From NCBI RefSeq assembly GCF_003031585.1, contig NZ_PWAA01000033.1, forward strand, positions 207,250 to 271,249: a DNA stretch of 64,000 nt, written 5' to 3'. The notes under the pieces are model-generated. The model searched no databases. It was given only the letters and a program-made list of their open reading frames with translations, and was not told where the DNA came from. The translations under genes were made by a program, and so were the position numbers. How positions within the stretch are numbered: position 1 is the stretch's first letter; each line of letters starts with the position of its first letter. The stretch comes from Thalassobius sp. I31.1. Lineage in GTDB: Bacteria > Pseudomonadota > Alphaproteobacteria > Rhodobacterales > Rhodobacteraceae. Positions 28,135 to 37,482 of the stretch are shown here, piece after piece.

Positions 28135-29313
28135 ATGCGTTTTACAACTTTGCTTGCAGGCGCTGCCCTGCTGATTTCCACCGCAACCGCCCAGGCCCAA
28201 AGCTGCGGTGGCGGCTTTAACAATTTCGTCGACGGTCTGAAACGTGAAGCCCGCCAGAAAGGCCATAATCGCGCAACTGTCGATCGCTTCTTTGCCAATG
28301 TCCGCCAGGATCAGCGCACGCTGAATGCCGATCGCTCACAAGGGGTGTTTCAGAAAGACTTTCTCGACTTCTCCCAGCGTCTGATTTCTCAGGGCCGCAT
28401 TGATAACGGGCGTCGCAACGCACAGCGCTACAGCGCGGTGTTTGACCGGATGGAACGTGAATATGGTGTATCGCGCGGTGTGCTTCTGGCTTTCTGGGCC
28501 TTTGAAACCGATTTCGGGGCCGTGCAGGGCGATTTCAATACATTGAATTCGCTTGTGACCCTCGCCCATGACTGCCGTCGACCAGAACTCTTCCGTCCAC
28601 AGGTTTTCGCAGCCCTGGAACTGTATGAGCGTGACAATTTTGATCCCGCCCGCACACAGGGGGCCTGGGCCGGTGAAATTGGCATGGTGCAAATGCTGCC
28701 CGAAGACATCATCCGCAACGGCATTGATGGCGACGGCGATGGCCAGGTCAACCTGAAAACCTCTGCCCCGGATGCCCTACTGTCCGGTGCAAATATGCTG
28801 CGCAGCCTTGGCTGGCGCGCGGGTGAACCCTGGTTGCAGGAAATCTCTGTGCCCTCTGATCTGGATTGGGCGCGCACCGGTCTGAACCACACGGCGTCTG
28901 TGCGTGACTGGGAACGCATGGGCGTTCGGGCGCGCGAAGGCGACCTTGCCCGCGGCAACATGGAAGCATCCATTCTGCTGCCCATGGGGCGCAACGGCCC
29001 GGCCTTTCTCGCTTATCCGAATTTCCATGTCTATTTTGAGTGGAACAAAAGCTTTGTCTATGTGACCACCGCCGCCTATTTCGCCAACCGCCTGGAAGGT
29101 GCAGTTCGCTATAACGCCGGCAATCCAACACCTGCGCTATCCGGCAATCAAATGGAAAGCCTGCAACGCAGGCTTCAGGCCCGCGGCCATGATGTGGGTG
29201 GTGTTGATGGCATCCTCGGCGCAAAAACCCGCGCGGCGGTTCAGGCGGAACAGATCCGCCTTGGCCTGCCTGCGGATGCCTGGCCTACAGTTGAATTGCT
29301 CAACGCCCTCTAA
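28135..29313 (+). CDS. MltB-type lytic murein transglycosylase with peptidoglycan-binding domain
   Basis: A 392-residue periplasmic enzyme cutting glycan strands to 1,6-anhydro products. The ATG at 28135 has AGGAG upstream and opens a Sec signal (LLAGAALLISTATAQA); the longer upstream frame is spurious. The SLT_2 domain shows GVLLAFWAFETDFG with the catalytic Glu, and GEIGMVQMLPEDI. The C-terminal 55 residues form a PG_binding_1 domain (LQRRLQARGHDVGGVDGILG cut to LQARGHDVGG and DGILGAKT). A GGGGCGG hairpin follows. Confidence 0.94.
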   Translation: MRFTTLLAGAALLISTATAQAQSCGGGFNNFVDGLKREARQKGHNRATVDRFFANVRQDQRTLNADRSQGVFQKDFLDFSQRLISQGRIDNGRRNAQRYSAVFDRMEREYGVSRGVLLAFWAFETDFGAVQGDFNTLNSLVTLAHDCRRPELFRPQVFAALELYERDNFDPARTQGAWAGEIGMVQMLPEDIIRNGIDGDGDGQVNLKTSAPDALLSGANMLRSLGWRAGEPWLQEISVPSDLDWARTGLNHTASVRDWERMGVRAREGDLARGNMEASILLPMGRNGPAFLAYPNFHVYFEWNKSFVYVTTAAYFANRLEGAVRYNAGNPTPALSGNQMESLQRRLQARGHDVGGVDGILGAKTRAAVQAEQIRLGLPADAWPTVELLNAL

Positions 29314-29320
29314 AAAGATC

Positions 29321-29347
29321 GGGGCGGTGCAACTCCGCCCCCTTCAT
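29321..29347 (+). terminator. G/C hairpin after the MltB-type gene
   Basis: GGGGCGG (29321-29327) / CCGCCCC (29335-29341), 7-nt loop, followed by CTTCATCTT, a weak T-rich tail. Adjacent to the family A repeat, which it partly overlaps. Confidence 0.6.
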
Positions 29348-29390
29348 CTTGCCAAAAGTACTCCGGGGGTCCGGGGGCTGACCCCCGGCC
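29341..29390 (-). repeat. Dispersed hairpin repeat, family A, copy 3
   Basis: Read on the minus strand, directly after the smc stop: GGCCGGGGGTCAGCCCCCGG, then ACCCCCGGAGTACTTTTGG and CAAGATGAAGG. The tail is a variant (GGAGTACTTTT for GGGATATTTT). Confidence 0.75.
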
Positions 29391-29393
29391 TGA

Positions 29394-32300
29394 TCACGCC
29401 ACCAGGCTTTCCGCCTTTTTCAGATCCACCGAAACAAGCTGACTGACCCCCTGTTCCGCCATAGTCACACCAAACAGACGATCCATCCGCGCCATTGTCA
29501 CCGCATGGTGGGTGATGATCAGAAAGCGGGTTTTTGTGCGGCGGCACATTTCATCCAGCAGATCACAGAACCGCGTGACGTTCGCATCATCCAGCGGCGC
29601 GTCGACCTCGTCCAGCACACAGATCGGTGCCGGGTTCGCCAGGAACACCGCAAAGATCAGCGCCATGGCGGTCAGGGTCTGTTCCCCACCGGACAGCAGC
29701 GACAGTGTCGACAGTTTTTTGCCCGGCGGCTGACACATGATCTCAAGTCCGGCTTCCAGCGGATCATCACTTTCTACCAGCACAAGTTTTGCCTCACCAC
29801 CGCCAAACAGATGAGTGAACAGCACAGAGAAGTTTGAATTCACCTGATCAAAAGCCGCCAGAAGGCGTTCGCGCCCCTCTTTGTTCAGGCTGGCAATACC
29901 AGACCGCAGGGCTTTGATCGCCTCTTCCAGATCGGTCTTTTCTGTCAACAGGGCTTCATGTTCTTCACGCACTTCGCGGCTGTCTTCTTCCGCGCGCAGG
30001 TTCACAGCCCCCAGGGAATCACGCTGGCGTTTCAGACGGTTCACATCTGCTTCAAGGTTTTCCATGCCCGGCATCTGATCCGGGTCCAGTTCAAGCGTTT
30101 CCAACAGATCCTGCGGTGTGCATTCCAGATCTTCGTCAATGCGTTCCTGCGCGTGCTGCACCGCTTCGCGCGCGGCCTCGGCACGGGCTTCGCCACGGGC
30201 GCGGGTTTCGCGGGCCTCGGACGCTGTGCGCTCAGATGTGCGCTCGGACTCTGCCGCTTCGCGCAGGGCCGTTTCGCCTTCGGCCAGACGATCCCCGGCT
30301 TCTGCGCGACGCTCCATCGCGTCTTCAATCGCATCAGTCAGTTCTTCGCGCTTCTCGGCCAGCTCACCTGGTGCGGCGGCAGCTTCAACCAGTTCCGCCT
30401 CTGCCTTTTCGCGACGTTCATCAATCTCATGCAACTGCTTTTCAGCAGTCGCCAGGCGGTGCTTCCAGCCGGAGATTTCCTTGGTGATTTCCTGACGGCG
30501 TTTCAGGCGATTTTCACCTTCGCGACGAAGTTCATCATAAGCAGACCGCTTTGACATCATCGTCATCCGCGCGGCCTCAACCGTCATTTTCACGTCTTCC
30601 ACCGAGGCCCGCGCCGCATCCAGATCCCCCAGGCCAGCAACCTGTTCGTCTGCTTCCTCCACGGCCTGTCGCGCGGCCATGGCTTCTTCTTCAAAGCGTG
30701 CCACCGCCAGCCCCAGGCTTTCCAGCTTACCACTGGCAATCGACAGTTCCGCTTCGGCAGAAGACATCGCCCGCGTCGCGTCCGCCATGGACCGATCCGC
30801 CATTTTGCGCGCCTCACGCGCGGCGCGGTCTGCTTCGGCACGTTGTGACAGAAGGCGTGTCAGATCTTCATGGGCCTGCGCCGCTTTTTCCGCGCGTGCA
30901 GTGGCCTCTTCCAGGTTGCGTTTCAGTTCCGCCAGACGGTTGAGCTGCTGCAAACGCATCGCCGCCGCAGACGGTGCATCTTCCGCGCCCAGACGGAAGC
31001 CGTCCCAACGCCAGAGATCGCCTGCACGACTGACCAGACGCTGACCAGGTTTAAGGGCAGATTGCAGGCGTCGCCCGTCTTCAGCGGTCACAAGCCCCAC
31101 CTGGGCAATCCGACGGTTAAGCACCGCAGGCACGGTCACATGCGGTGCAAGCGGTTCTACCCCATCGGGCAGGGTCTGCGCGGCATCGTAATCCGGCATC
31201 TGCGCCCAGCCGGACGCATCATCACCCGTGATTTCAGGCGCTTTCAGATCATCCGCCAAAGCCGCGCCCAGCGCCGCTTCAAAACCATCCGCAACCTTCA
31301 CCGCATCCAGCAATTGACCATGTTCAGACGCATCGCGTTCCACAAGCCGCGCCAGTGCTGCGACTTCGGCCCGCAGGGCATTGGCTTCGCCTTCAGCCTC
31401 AGATCGTGCGGAACGTGCATCACCTTCCTGTTCCTGAGCAACCTCGCGCGCTTCATCGGCCTCTGCCAGCGCAACTTCCGCCTCTTCTGCGGCTTCGCGC
31501 GCGGCCTCGGATGCTTCCATTGCGGCATCCAGGGCATCGCGCGCCTGAACCTCTGCATCCGTTGACAACGCCACATCCTGACGGGCGCGTTGCGCATCGG
31601 CTTCGTTCTTCATCAGGGTTTTGCGGGTGTCTTCCAACAGGCGATGGGCGGACTGATGCCGTGCGGCAAGCCGGGCCACATCTTCGGTCAGTTGCGCCAG
31701 ATCATCTTCGCGTTCCTGCAAAATAGATGCACCTTCGCGGCTTTGATCTTCCGCGATATACAGCTTCTCTTCGTGGCCTTCCGTGGCCTTTGCGATCTGA
31801 TCCTGCTCCCATTCCAGGCGTTCAACCGTTTCGCCCGCATCCCGGTTCAGCCCGTTTTCACGGTCCTTATCCCGGGCCAGCTGTTCAATCCGGCCCTCAA
31901 GCCGTTCAATCATCTGCCGCGCAGAGGCTTCCTGATCGTTCAATGTGTCACGCTGCACGGTCAGGCGTTGCAACAGCGCTGCTGCAATCGCTTCTTCTTC
32001 GCGCAGCGGCGGCAGGGCGGCTTCGGCCAGTTCCCGCGCCTTCACCTGTTCGCGCACCTGAAGTTCCGCCTTAGACGCCAGAACCGTGGCTTCGCGCAAT
32101 TGTTCATCCGCAACCAGGCGGGCCTCATCCGCTTCTTTCCAGCGGCGGAACAAAAGCATGCCCTCAGCCTTACGCAGTTCTGTGCCGATGGTGCGATAAC
32201 GTTCGGCCTGACGCGCCTGACGGGCCAGCGTTGACAGTTGCGCCGCAAGCTGATCAATCACGTCATCCACGCGGGTCAGGTTGGTTTCTGCACCCTTCAG

Positions 32301-32849
32301 TTTCAGCTCTGCCTCATGGCGGCGCTGATACAGGCCGGAAATCCCGGCGGCTTCTTCAAGGATACGACGGCGCGCCTTGGGCTTGGAGTTAATCAGCTGC
32401 GCAATCTGGCCCTGACGCACAAGTGCGGGGGAATGCGAACCGGTCGAGGCATCCGCAAACAACATCTGAATATCGCGGGCCCGCACATCTTTGGTGTTGG
32501 CTTTATAAGCACTGCCCGCATCCCGTGTGATCCGGCGGGTGACTTCCAGCGTATCCTCATCGTTGAACCCGGCGGGGGCCAGACGTTCCCCATTATCAAT
32601 ATGCAGAACCACTTCGGCAAAGTTGCGCGCGGGCCGGGTGGATGCACCGGCAAAGATCACATCTTCCATACCGCCGCCGCGCATGGCGGACGGACGGTTT
32701 TCCCCCATGACCCAGCGCAAAGCTTCCAGCAGATTGGATTTGCCACAGCCGTTTGGCCCCACGACACCAGTCAGCCCTTCCTGAATCAGAAGTTCTGTCG
32801 GATCAACGAAGCTTTTAAAGCCGTTCAGTTTTAATCGCGAAAACTGCAA
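29394..32849 (-). CDS. smc: Chromosome segregation protein SMC
   Basis: A 1151-residue SMC ATPase that compacts and segregates the chromosome. The TTG at 32849 is proposed as start because the protein then begins MQFSRLKLNGFKSF, the normal family N-terminus; the frame is open to 32909. Walker A GPNGCGKS is at 31-38, a long coiled coil runs to about 480 and from about 640, with the hinge between (VEPLAPHVTVPAVL region), and the C-terminal head has LSGGEQTLTAMAL and Walker B CVLDEVDAPLDD. No scpA or scpB is adjacent. The coiled-coil part is very Ala/Glu/Arg-rich, which creates long false frames on the other strand. Confidence 0.95.
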   Translation of the reverse strand: MQFSRLKLNGFKSFVDPTELLIQEGLTGVVGPNGCGKSNLLEALRWVMGENRPSAMRGGGMEDVIFAGASTRPARNFAEVVLHIDNGERLAPAGFNDEDTLEVTRRITRDAGSAYKANTKDVRARDIQMLFADASTGSHSPALVRQGQIAQLINSKPKARRRILEEAAGISGLYQRRHEAELKLKGAETNLTRVDDVIDQLAAQLSTLARQARQAERYRTIGTELRKAEGMLLFRRWKEADEARLVADEQLREATVLASKAELQVREQVKARELAEAALPPLREEEAIAAALLQRLTVQRDTLNDQEASARQMIERLEGRIEQLARDKDRENGLNRDAGETVERLEWEQDQIAKATEGHEEKLYIAEDQSREGASILQEREDDLAQLTEDVARLAARHQSAHRLLEDTRKTLMKNEADAQRARQDVALSTDAEVQARDALDAAMEASEAAREAAEEAEVALAEADEAREVAQEQEGDARSARSEAEGEANALRAEVAALARLVERDASEHGQLLDAVKVADGFEAALGAALADDLKAPEITGDDASGWAQMPDYDAAQTLPDGVEPLAPHVTVPAVLNRRIAQVGLVTAEDGRRLQSALKPGQRLVSRAGDLWRWDGFRLGAEDAPSAAAMRLQQLNRLAELKRNLEEATARAEKAAQAHEDLTRLLSQRAEADRAAREARKMADRSMADATRAMSSAEAELSIASGKLESLGLAVARFEEEAMAARQAVEEADEQVAGLGDLDAARASVEDVKMTVEAARMTMMSKRSAYDELRREGENRLKRRQEITKEISGWKHRLATAEKQLHEIDERREKAEAELVEAAAAPGELAEKREELTDAIEDAMERRAEAGDRLAEGETALREAAESERTSERTASEARETRARGEARAEAAREAVQHAQERIDEDLECTPQDLLETLELDPDQMPGMENLEADVNRLKRQRDSLGAVNLRAEEDSREVREEHEALLTEKTDLEEAIKALRSGIASLNKEGRERLLAAFDQVNSNFSVLFTHLFGGGEAKLVLVESDDPLEAGLEIMCQPPGKKLSTLSLLSGGEQTLTAMALIFAVFLANPAPICVLDEVDAPLDDANVTRFCDLLDEMCRRTKTRFLIITHHAVTMARMDRLFGVTMAEQGVSQLVSVDLKKAESLVA

Positions 32850-33076
32850 ATTCTGCCTGATTATGATTCTATGCTGTGCAAGCTTGTGAACGCAGCAGGT
32901 TTGAGTCAACGCTTAAACCCTGTCCATCCCTCTCCTGGTGCAATTCATCCACAGAAATCTTACCAGTGCTCCACCTGTGGTTTAGGCCTCCACTGCCTCA
33001 ATTTTGTGCATCGGCATGCATTTTGATTGCCTGTGTCACATCAAAAGCGCCAGATCAGTGGATTAAGGAGACAGAA

Positions 33077-33529
33077 ATGACCATTACCGTTGAACCTGGT
33101 GATCCCCGCGTCCCCGCTGCAACCGCCCTTCTGCAACAAAGTCATGCCTTGATGCAGGAATTGTTCCCGGCGGAAAGCAATCATTATCTGTCGATTGATG
33201 ATCTCTGCGTGCTTTCCGTCCATTTCTTTGTTGTACGGGTAAATAGCGATATCCGGGGTTGTGCTGCGCTTGCGGTGAAGGGTGGCTATGGTGAATTGAA
33301 GTCAATGTTTGTCGATCCCGCCGCACGCGGCCTGAAGCTGGGTCAGCATCTGCTGGATCATATCGACCTGGCAGCGCGAAACCTGGGCCTACCGATGATC
33401 TGCCTTGAGACCGGTGACGCCCTGAAGGCCGCACATAAACTATATGAAAACCAAGGCTATACCTATCGCGGACCATTTGGCGGGTATCCGGATGATCCAA
33501 TCAGCCTGTTTATGGAAAAGCAGCTGTAA
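33077..33529 (+). CDS. GNAT family N-acetyltransferase
   Basis: A 150-residue acetyltransferase with ATG 33077 preceded by AAGGAG. The acetyl-CoA loop is visible as VDPAARGLKLGQHLL near residue 90, after the strand YGELKSMFV; the C-terminal part ENQGYTYRGPFGGY is common in the YjaB/putative-acetyltransferase group. Substrate unknown. Its last codon meets the convergent lipoprotein gene at 33530. Confidence 0.88.
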   Translation: MTITVEPGDPRVPAATALLQQSHALMQELFPAESNHYLSIDDLCVLSVHFFVVRVNSDIRGCAALAVKGGYGELKSMFVDPAARGLKLGQHLLDHIDLAARNLGLPMICLETGDALKAAHKLYENQGYTYRGPFGGYPDDPISLFMEKQL

Positions 33530-33838
33530 TCAACCGCAATCAAGTTTCGCCCGGATCAGCGCGGCGTCACCAGACATGCCGGACGCCCGCACGCTACAAC
33601 CGGAAATCTGTTCAATCGCGATGGCAGCTTTAGGGAAAATATCGCTGATGCGTGCCGGAAATTCGAACCCGGTGCGCACGGCCTGTGCACGTTCGCCACG
33701 GATATAAACCGCAAAGTCAGACCCCTGAACGGTAATTTTTCGTCCCGGAACGCCTGACATCTGAACGCCGGGCCCCGAACAGGCCATCGCCAGGTGCAGA
33801 AGTGAAAACACGGCCAACTTCCAGAAGTCTAAAAACAT
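33530..33838 (-). CDS. Small putative lipoprotein, unknown function
   Basis: A 102-residue protein from the ATG at 33838 (GAGG about 6 nt upstream). It starts with a hydrophobic signal ending LAMAC, a plausible lipobox. The mature part contains two further Cys (SGCSV and LDCG, the last near the C-terminus), possibly a disulfide. No family recognised. Confidence 0.6.
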   Translation of the reverse strand: MFLDFWKLAVFSLLHLAMACSGPGVQMSGVPGRKITVQGSDFAVYIRGERAQAVRTGFEFPARISDIFPKAAIAIEQISGCSVRASGMSGDAALIRAKLDCG

Positions 33839-33934
33839 TTTCGCCTCAGGGTTCAATCTGTCCTGTGCGAACCTGAACTCTGGTCGGTTAACATCTGGTT
33901 AAGTGTACAGATTTAGTTCAAAAGTATCACAACT

Positions 33935-33963
33935 TTGACGCATTTGAATTTTATAAATACACT
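33935..33963 (+). promoter_or_regulatory. Candidate sigma70-type promoter upstream of the secreted protein at 34048
   Basis: TTGACG (33935-33940), 17-bp spacer, TACACT (33958-33963). It faces the gene at 34048 and is directly followed by an inverted repeat. Confidence 0.5.
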
Positions 33964-33996
33964 TTAAGTGGCAAAACATCTAACCAGCCCACTTAA
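33964..33996. promoter_or_regulatory. Inverted repeat just downstream of the candidate -10 box
   Basis: TTAAGTGG (33964-33971) and CCACTTAA (33989-33996), perfect 8-bp arms, 17-bp spacer. The position over the expected transcription start suggests an operator; a leader hairpin is the alternative. Confidence 0.5.
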
Positions 33997-34047
33997 CAGG
34001 TTCATGCCCTGCGGGGCCCGTTGATGTAAACTTAAAAGAGGAAACAC

Positions 34048-34452
34048 ATGAAACGCGCATTTTTTTTGGTGTTAGCAACTCTGCCAATCTTCAGCCCGGC
34101 TTTTGGAACTGCCGAAGAAATCATCCTGAATGAACATGGCGTTGCTGTCGAACATCATCTGACAGAAGAACTCATGAAAGGGCATCACTACGAGTGCATT
34201 TCTGAAAAGGACCCGACTCATATCTTCACAGTCCATCAGAACGCCGGCGAAGAGGTCGGCACCTATGCGATGAATGATGAAGAAAAAGAAGTGATGGTCT
34301 TTTCCGGCCTCACAACCGTCAGCTATGTTTATGTGAACAACGACTCTTCCATAAATCTGACAGTTCACATGGACACCAAAAAATTTGAAGTCAGCTATGG
34401 CGGTGCATTGTTTGGTGAAGAACACGGCACCTGCACGCCGATCACCTCGTAA
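34048..34452 (+). CDS. Small secreted protein, unknown function
   Basis: A 134-residue protein with a Sec signal (MKRAFFLVLATLPIFSPAFG, cleavage near residue 22). AGAGGAAA precedes the ATG. The mature part is acidic, strand-rich and has exactly two Cys (HYECIS and GTCTP), suggesting one disulfide. Base composition is more A/T-rich than the surrounding genes. Not recognised; its upstream region carries a promoter-like pair and an 8-bp inverted repeat, so regulated expression is likely. Confidence 0.65.
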   Translation: MKRAFFLVLATLPIFSPAFGTAEEIILNEHGVAVEHHLTEELMKGHHYECISEKDPTHIFTVHQNAGEEVGTYAMNDEEKEVMVFSGLTTVSYVYVNNDSSINLTVHMDTKKFEVSYGGALFGEEHGTCTPITS

Positions 34453-34566
34453 AACGCAACTTCTGTGCGTGACAGCGCAATAGCTGTCCTCACGGAAAGG
34501 TTTACCTGTGCGCTTAACCCGTTCATGCTGAGCATAGTTACTCTCCCTCAGCACGAGTAAACCGAT

Positions 34567-35094
34567 ATGTCTGATTTTTCCCTTCTTGGTATTTCCGGAT
34601 CTCTGCGCAAAGAGTCCTTTAACCGTAAACTAATCCGTGAAGCAGGCCGCCTCTCTGGTGCCGCCTTCTCTGAGGCTGATCTGAACGTCCCGCTGTATGA
34701 TGGGGATGTGGAAGAGGCAGATGGCATCCCGGCTTCTGTTCAGACCCTCGCTGATCAGATTGCCGCTGCGGATGCTGTGGTGATTTCCACCCCCGAATAC
34801 AATCAGGCCCTGTCCGGAGTTCTGAAGAACGCGCTTGACTGGGTCAGCCGGACCGACGGCAATCCCTGGAAAGATAAACCGGTTGCGATTATCTCTGCCG
34901 CCGCCGGGCGTACAGGTGGGGCACGGGCAACCTAGAGCCTGCGCCTTGCCATGACCCCGTTTCAGCCACGCCTTCTGACCGGGCCCGAGGTCGGGATCGC
35001 AGGTGCTATGAATGAGTTTAATGAGGCTGGTCAGCTGACGAATGAACGCTACGCCAAATCTCTGACGCTTCTGATGAATGCGCTGAAGGATTGA
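34567..35094 (+). pseudogene. NADPH-dependent FMN reductase gene with in-frame TAG
   Basis: A flavodoxin-fold reductase (ChrR/YieF-like) in one continuous frame broken by a single TAG at 34933-34935. The first 122 codons give SLLGISGSLRKESFNRK, TPEYNQALSGVLKNALDW and AIISAAAGRTGGARA; after the stop the same frame continues for 52 codons with SLRLAMTPFQPRLL, GPEVGIAGAM and NERYAKSL to TGA at 35092-35094. The combined length (about 175) fits the family, and no indel is needed. A recent nonsense change, a sequencing error or amber readthrough would each explain it. The truncated product would lack the last helix and strand, so is probably inactive. Confidence 0.85.
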
Positions 35095-35103
35095 AGCCAC
35101 GCG

Positions 35104-35508
35104 TTAAATCTGATTGGAAATCTCAATCAGGTTCCCGTCCGGATCGCGAATATAAATCGACATCAAAGGCCCGTTTGCCCCCGTGCGGCGCAATGGGCCT
35201 TCTTCGATTGTGATGCGCTGTGCATCCAGATGATCCTGCCAGATATCCAGGCCTGTTGCGCTCAGAAAACACAGATCCGCCGTGCCAGGACCGGGCTGTT
35301 GCGCGTGCGGTTTAAATCCCTGCCCCGCCAGATGCAGGTTGATCTTCTGCACCCCAAACTTCAGCGCGAATCGTCTGGACCCATCCGCAGGCTGGAATTC
35401 TTCCACCTCCATCCCCAGCACTTGCACGTAAAAGGCAATTGTGCGCTCCAGGTTGGAAACCGTCAGAACCAGATGATCAAGGGCGGTGATTTTCGGTGTC
35501 TCGAACAT
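35104..35508 (-). CDS. VOC (glyoxalase/dioxygenase-fold) family protein
   Basis: A single vicinal-oxygen-chelate domain protein, 134 residues from ATG 35508. LDHLVLTVSNLERTIAFYVQVLGMEV begins the fold (here quoted only as LDHLVLTV and FYVQVLGMEV); GPLRRTGANGPLMSIYIRDPDGNLIEIS ends it, with His and Glu in metal-ligand positions. Substrate unknown. ATGs at 35529 and 35559 are in frame, but the extra residues are not part of the domain; none has a clear ribosome site. Divergent from the MaoC-like gene. Confidence 0.85.
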   Translation of the reverse strand: MFETPKITALDHLVLTVSNLERTIAFYVQVLGMEVEEFQPADGSRRFALKFGVQKINLHLAGQGFKPHAQQPGPGTADLCFLSATGLDIWQDHLDAQRITIEEGPLRRTGANGPLMSIYIRDPDGNLIEISNQI

Positions 35509-35570
35509 GGGTTCAGAATAGCGGCACATCGCACAATGACAATCCGGACGCCGCGACATATGTTGTGCCT

Positions 35571-36377
35571 ATGGAACAAAATATCGGCAAAACGCTCCGC
35601 CTGAACTGTCAGCTTGATCCTGCCCGCGCAAAGGCGCTGCACGTGGTTTTGGGATGTGAAGGCAATGCCCCCCAGGCAGGTGACCCCCTGCCCGCCTTCT
35701 GGCATCAGATCTATTTCTGGGATCCTCTGCCGGAAGGTCAGCTTGGCCGTGACGGACATACCGCAAAGGGTCAATTCATCCCGGATCTTGGGCTGCCGCG
35801 CCGCATGTGGGCCAGCGGGGCACTGGAATTTCATGCGCCGTTGCTGATTGGTCAGGACGCGGTGAAAACCTCTGTGATTGAAGACGTGCGGTTGAAAGAT
35901 GGTCGTTCCGGCCCGTTGGGGTTCTGTACGGTGCGGCATGATATTTCACAGGACGGCCAGCTTTGCGTCACAGAACGCCAGGTGCTTGTCTTCCGTGAAG
36001 ATCCCGCACCAGATGCCCCGAAACCACCTTCGAAACAGGCCCGCCGGGATGAGATACGCAAGGTCACGCAAAGTTTCAGCCCCACAACTCTGTTCCGCTA
36101 TTCCGCACTGACGCTGAACGGGCACCGGATTCATTACGACGAACCCTATGCGCAGGAGGTCGAAGGCTATCCTGGCATCGTGGTACATGGCCCCTTACTG
36201 GCGCAGATCATGATGCAGATAGCGGCTGAAAACGGTGAATTGGCCAGATTTGAATGGCGCAACTCTGCCCCGTTCTTCGCGGGCGAGGCAGGTGATTTCT
36301 GCGCATTTCCGGATTGCTGGCAGGTCCGTGGCGAAGATGGCCGCCTGATCGCAGAAGCCAGCGCGACATATCGTTAA
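35571..36377 (+). CDS. MaoC/FAS1-like acyl-CoA dehydratase (mesaconyl-C4-CoA hydratase-like)
   Basis: A 268-residue double hot-dog protein. The N-terminal half is the FAS1-like dehydratase domain (FWHQIYFWDPL, RRMWASGALEFH), and the C-terminal half carries the hydratase signature LNGHRIHYDEPYAQEVEGYPGIVVHGPL, of which RIHYDEPYA and HGPLLAQ hold the catalytic Asp/His region. The architecture matches COG3777, including mesaconyl-C4-CoA hydratases; actual substrate not shown. Start ATG 35571 lacks a clear ribosome site. Its stop overlaps the convergent FAD oxidoreductase by 4 bp. Confidence 0.82.
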   Translation: MEQNIGKTLRLNCQLDPARAKALHVVLGCEGNAPQAGDPLPAFWHQIYFWDPLPEGQLGRDGHTAKGQFIPDLGLPRRMWASGALEFHAPLLIGQDAVKTSVIEDVRLKDGRSGPLGFCTVRHDISQDGQLCVTERQVLVFREDPAPDAPKPPSKQARRDEIRKVTQSFSPTTLFRYSALTLNGHRIHYDEPYAQEVEGYPGIVVHGPLLAQIMMQIAAENGELARFEWRNSAPFFAGEAGDFCAFPDCWQVRGEDGRLIAEASATYR

Positions 36378-37423
36378 AGGTTGGCCTCAACCCGGAAATC
36401 ATCAGGGATATTATCCACGCCGTCCAGCACCAGATCTGCCATGATCGTGGCGATCTTCGGGGCCATGCCAAAGCCGATTTTAAAGCCGCCGTTGCTGACA
36501 AACACATCCTGCGCCCCCGGCACAGCACCAATCATCGGCGCACGGGATTTCGCGCGTGGCCGCACCCCGGCCCAGCGCTCCACCACCTCTGCCCCGCGCA
36601 GAACCGGCACCGCATTCAGAGCTTTTTCAATCACCGCATCAAGCTGTTCATCCGTGCTGTCGGGGCTGTCAAATTCACGTTCTGACGTTGATCCGATCGC
36701 CACAGTGCCGTTGGCATGTGGGACAATATGGACGCCATCTGCGAACAATTGCGGCGCATCCCCTGCATCATATTTCAGAAGCGCCCCCTGGCCCTTCACA
36801 CCATTGCCGACAGGTTTCTCAAACACCTCAGACAGTTCCAGCAGGCCCTCATATCCGGTGGCGTAGATCGCCTTGCCTTCTGGCTCTGGCTCCTGATCCG
36901 CTGACAGGAGCACCCCACCTTCTGCCCTGATCGCCGCCGTCAGCGCTGCACAGGCTTTGCGCGGGCTGAGACGGGCGGTCAGCGTGTCATGGATCAGCCA
37001 GCCGCCCGGCGCGTCCGGTGCCCAGGCCCCGGCCTGATCCGCCGGGATCACATCCCAGCGTGCCTGGCCTTCCCAAAGCACTTTGGCGTTTTCCCTGCGC
37101 GACCGCGCCAACAACAATGCCGCACCATCCGCAATCGGCTGCAGACGCCCGGACCGGCTGTAACCAGGATCCATCCCCGCCGCCGCGCCGATTTCCGCCC
37201 AGAAAGGTTCCGCCATCATAAGGCTTTCAAACTGAAAGGCTTTCTTCGGGTTCCAGTTTTCCGGCACATGCGGGGCAAGCGCCCCAACAAGCCCGCCACT
37301 GGATCCGACCCCGGGCGCACGTTTATCCCAGATCTGAACCTTCGCACCACGTTGCACACAGCACCAGGCAAGGGTCAGCCCGGCAATTCCCGCGCCATAG
37401 ATTGTCACATCTGCCATTGCCAT
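36374..37423 (-). CDS. FAD-dependent oxidoreductase, candidate MnmC oxidase half
   Basis: A 349-residue DAO-fold flavoprotein. The dinucleotide-binding GAGIAGLTLAWCCVQRG is at the N-terminus and the FAD-binding RPRAKSRAPMIGAVPG and SNGGFKIGFG region near the C-terminus. Adjacent to, and divergent from, mnmD, with 59 bp between starts. In enteric bacteria the MnmC oxidase and methyltransferase are one polypeptide, so this is a good candidate for the oxidase that converts cmnm5s2U34 to nm5s2U34 of tRNA. Another glycine-oxidase-like role cannot be excluded. ATG 37417 is an alternative start. Confidence 0.75.
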   Translation of the reverse strand: MAMADVTIYGAGIAGLTLAWCCVQRGAKVQIWDKRAPGVGSSGGLVGALAPHVPENWNPKKAFQFESLMMAEPFWAEIGAAAGMDPGYSRSGRLQPIADGAALLLARSRRENAKVLWEGQARWDVIPADQAGAWAPDAPGGWLIHDTLTARLSPRKACAALTAAIRAEGGVLLSADQEPEPEGKAIYATGYEGLLELSEVFEKPVGNGVKGQGALLKYDAGDAPQLFADGVHIVPHANGTVAIGSTSEREFDSPDSTDEQLDAVIEKALNAVPVLRGAEVVERWAGVRPRAKSRAPMIGAVPGAQDVFVSNGGFKIGFGMAPKIATIMADLVLDGVDNIPDDFRVEANL

Positions 37424-37482
37424 TTTCGTGTGCTTTCGTATTGGTAAACTCTGCTTTCACCTCTGCACCTTTGGGGCCTCAG

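Noticed and set aside
29958..32834. Several plus-strand frames of 100-230 codons opposite smc
   Set aside because: They arise from the Ala/Glu/Arg-rich coiled coil read in reverse; no domain or ribosome site supports them.
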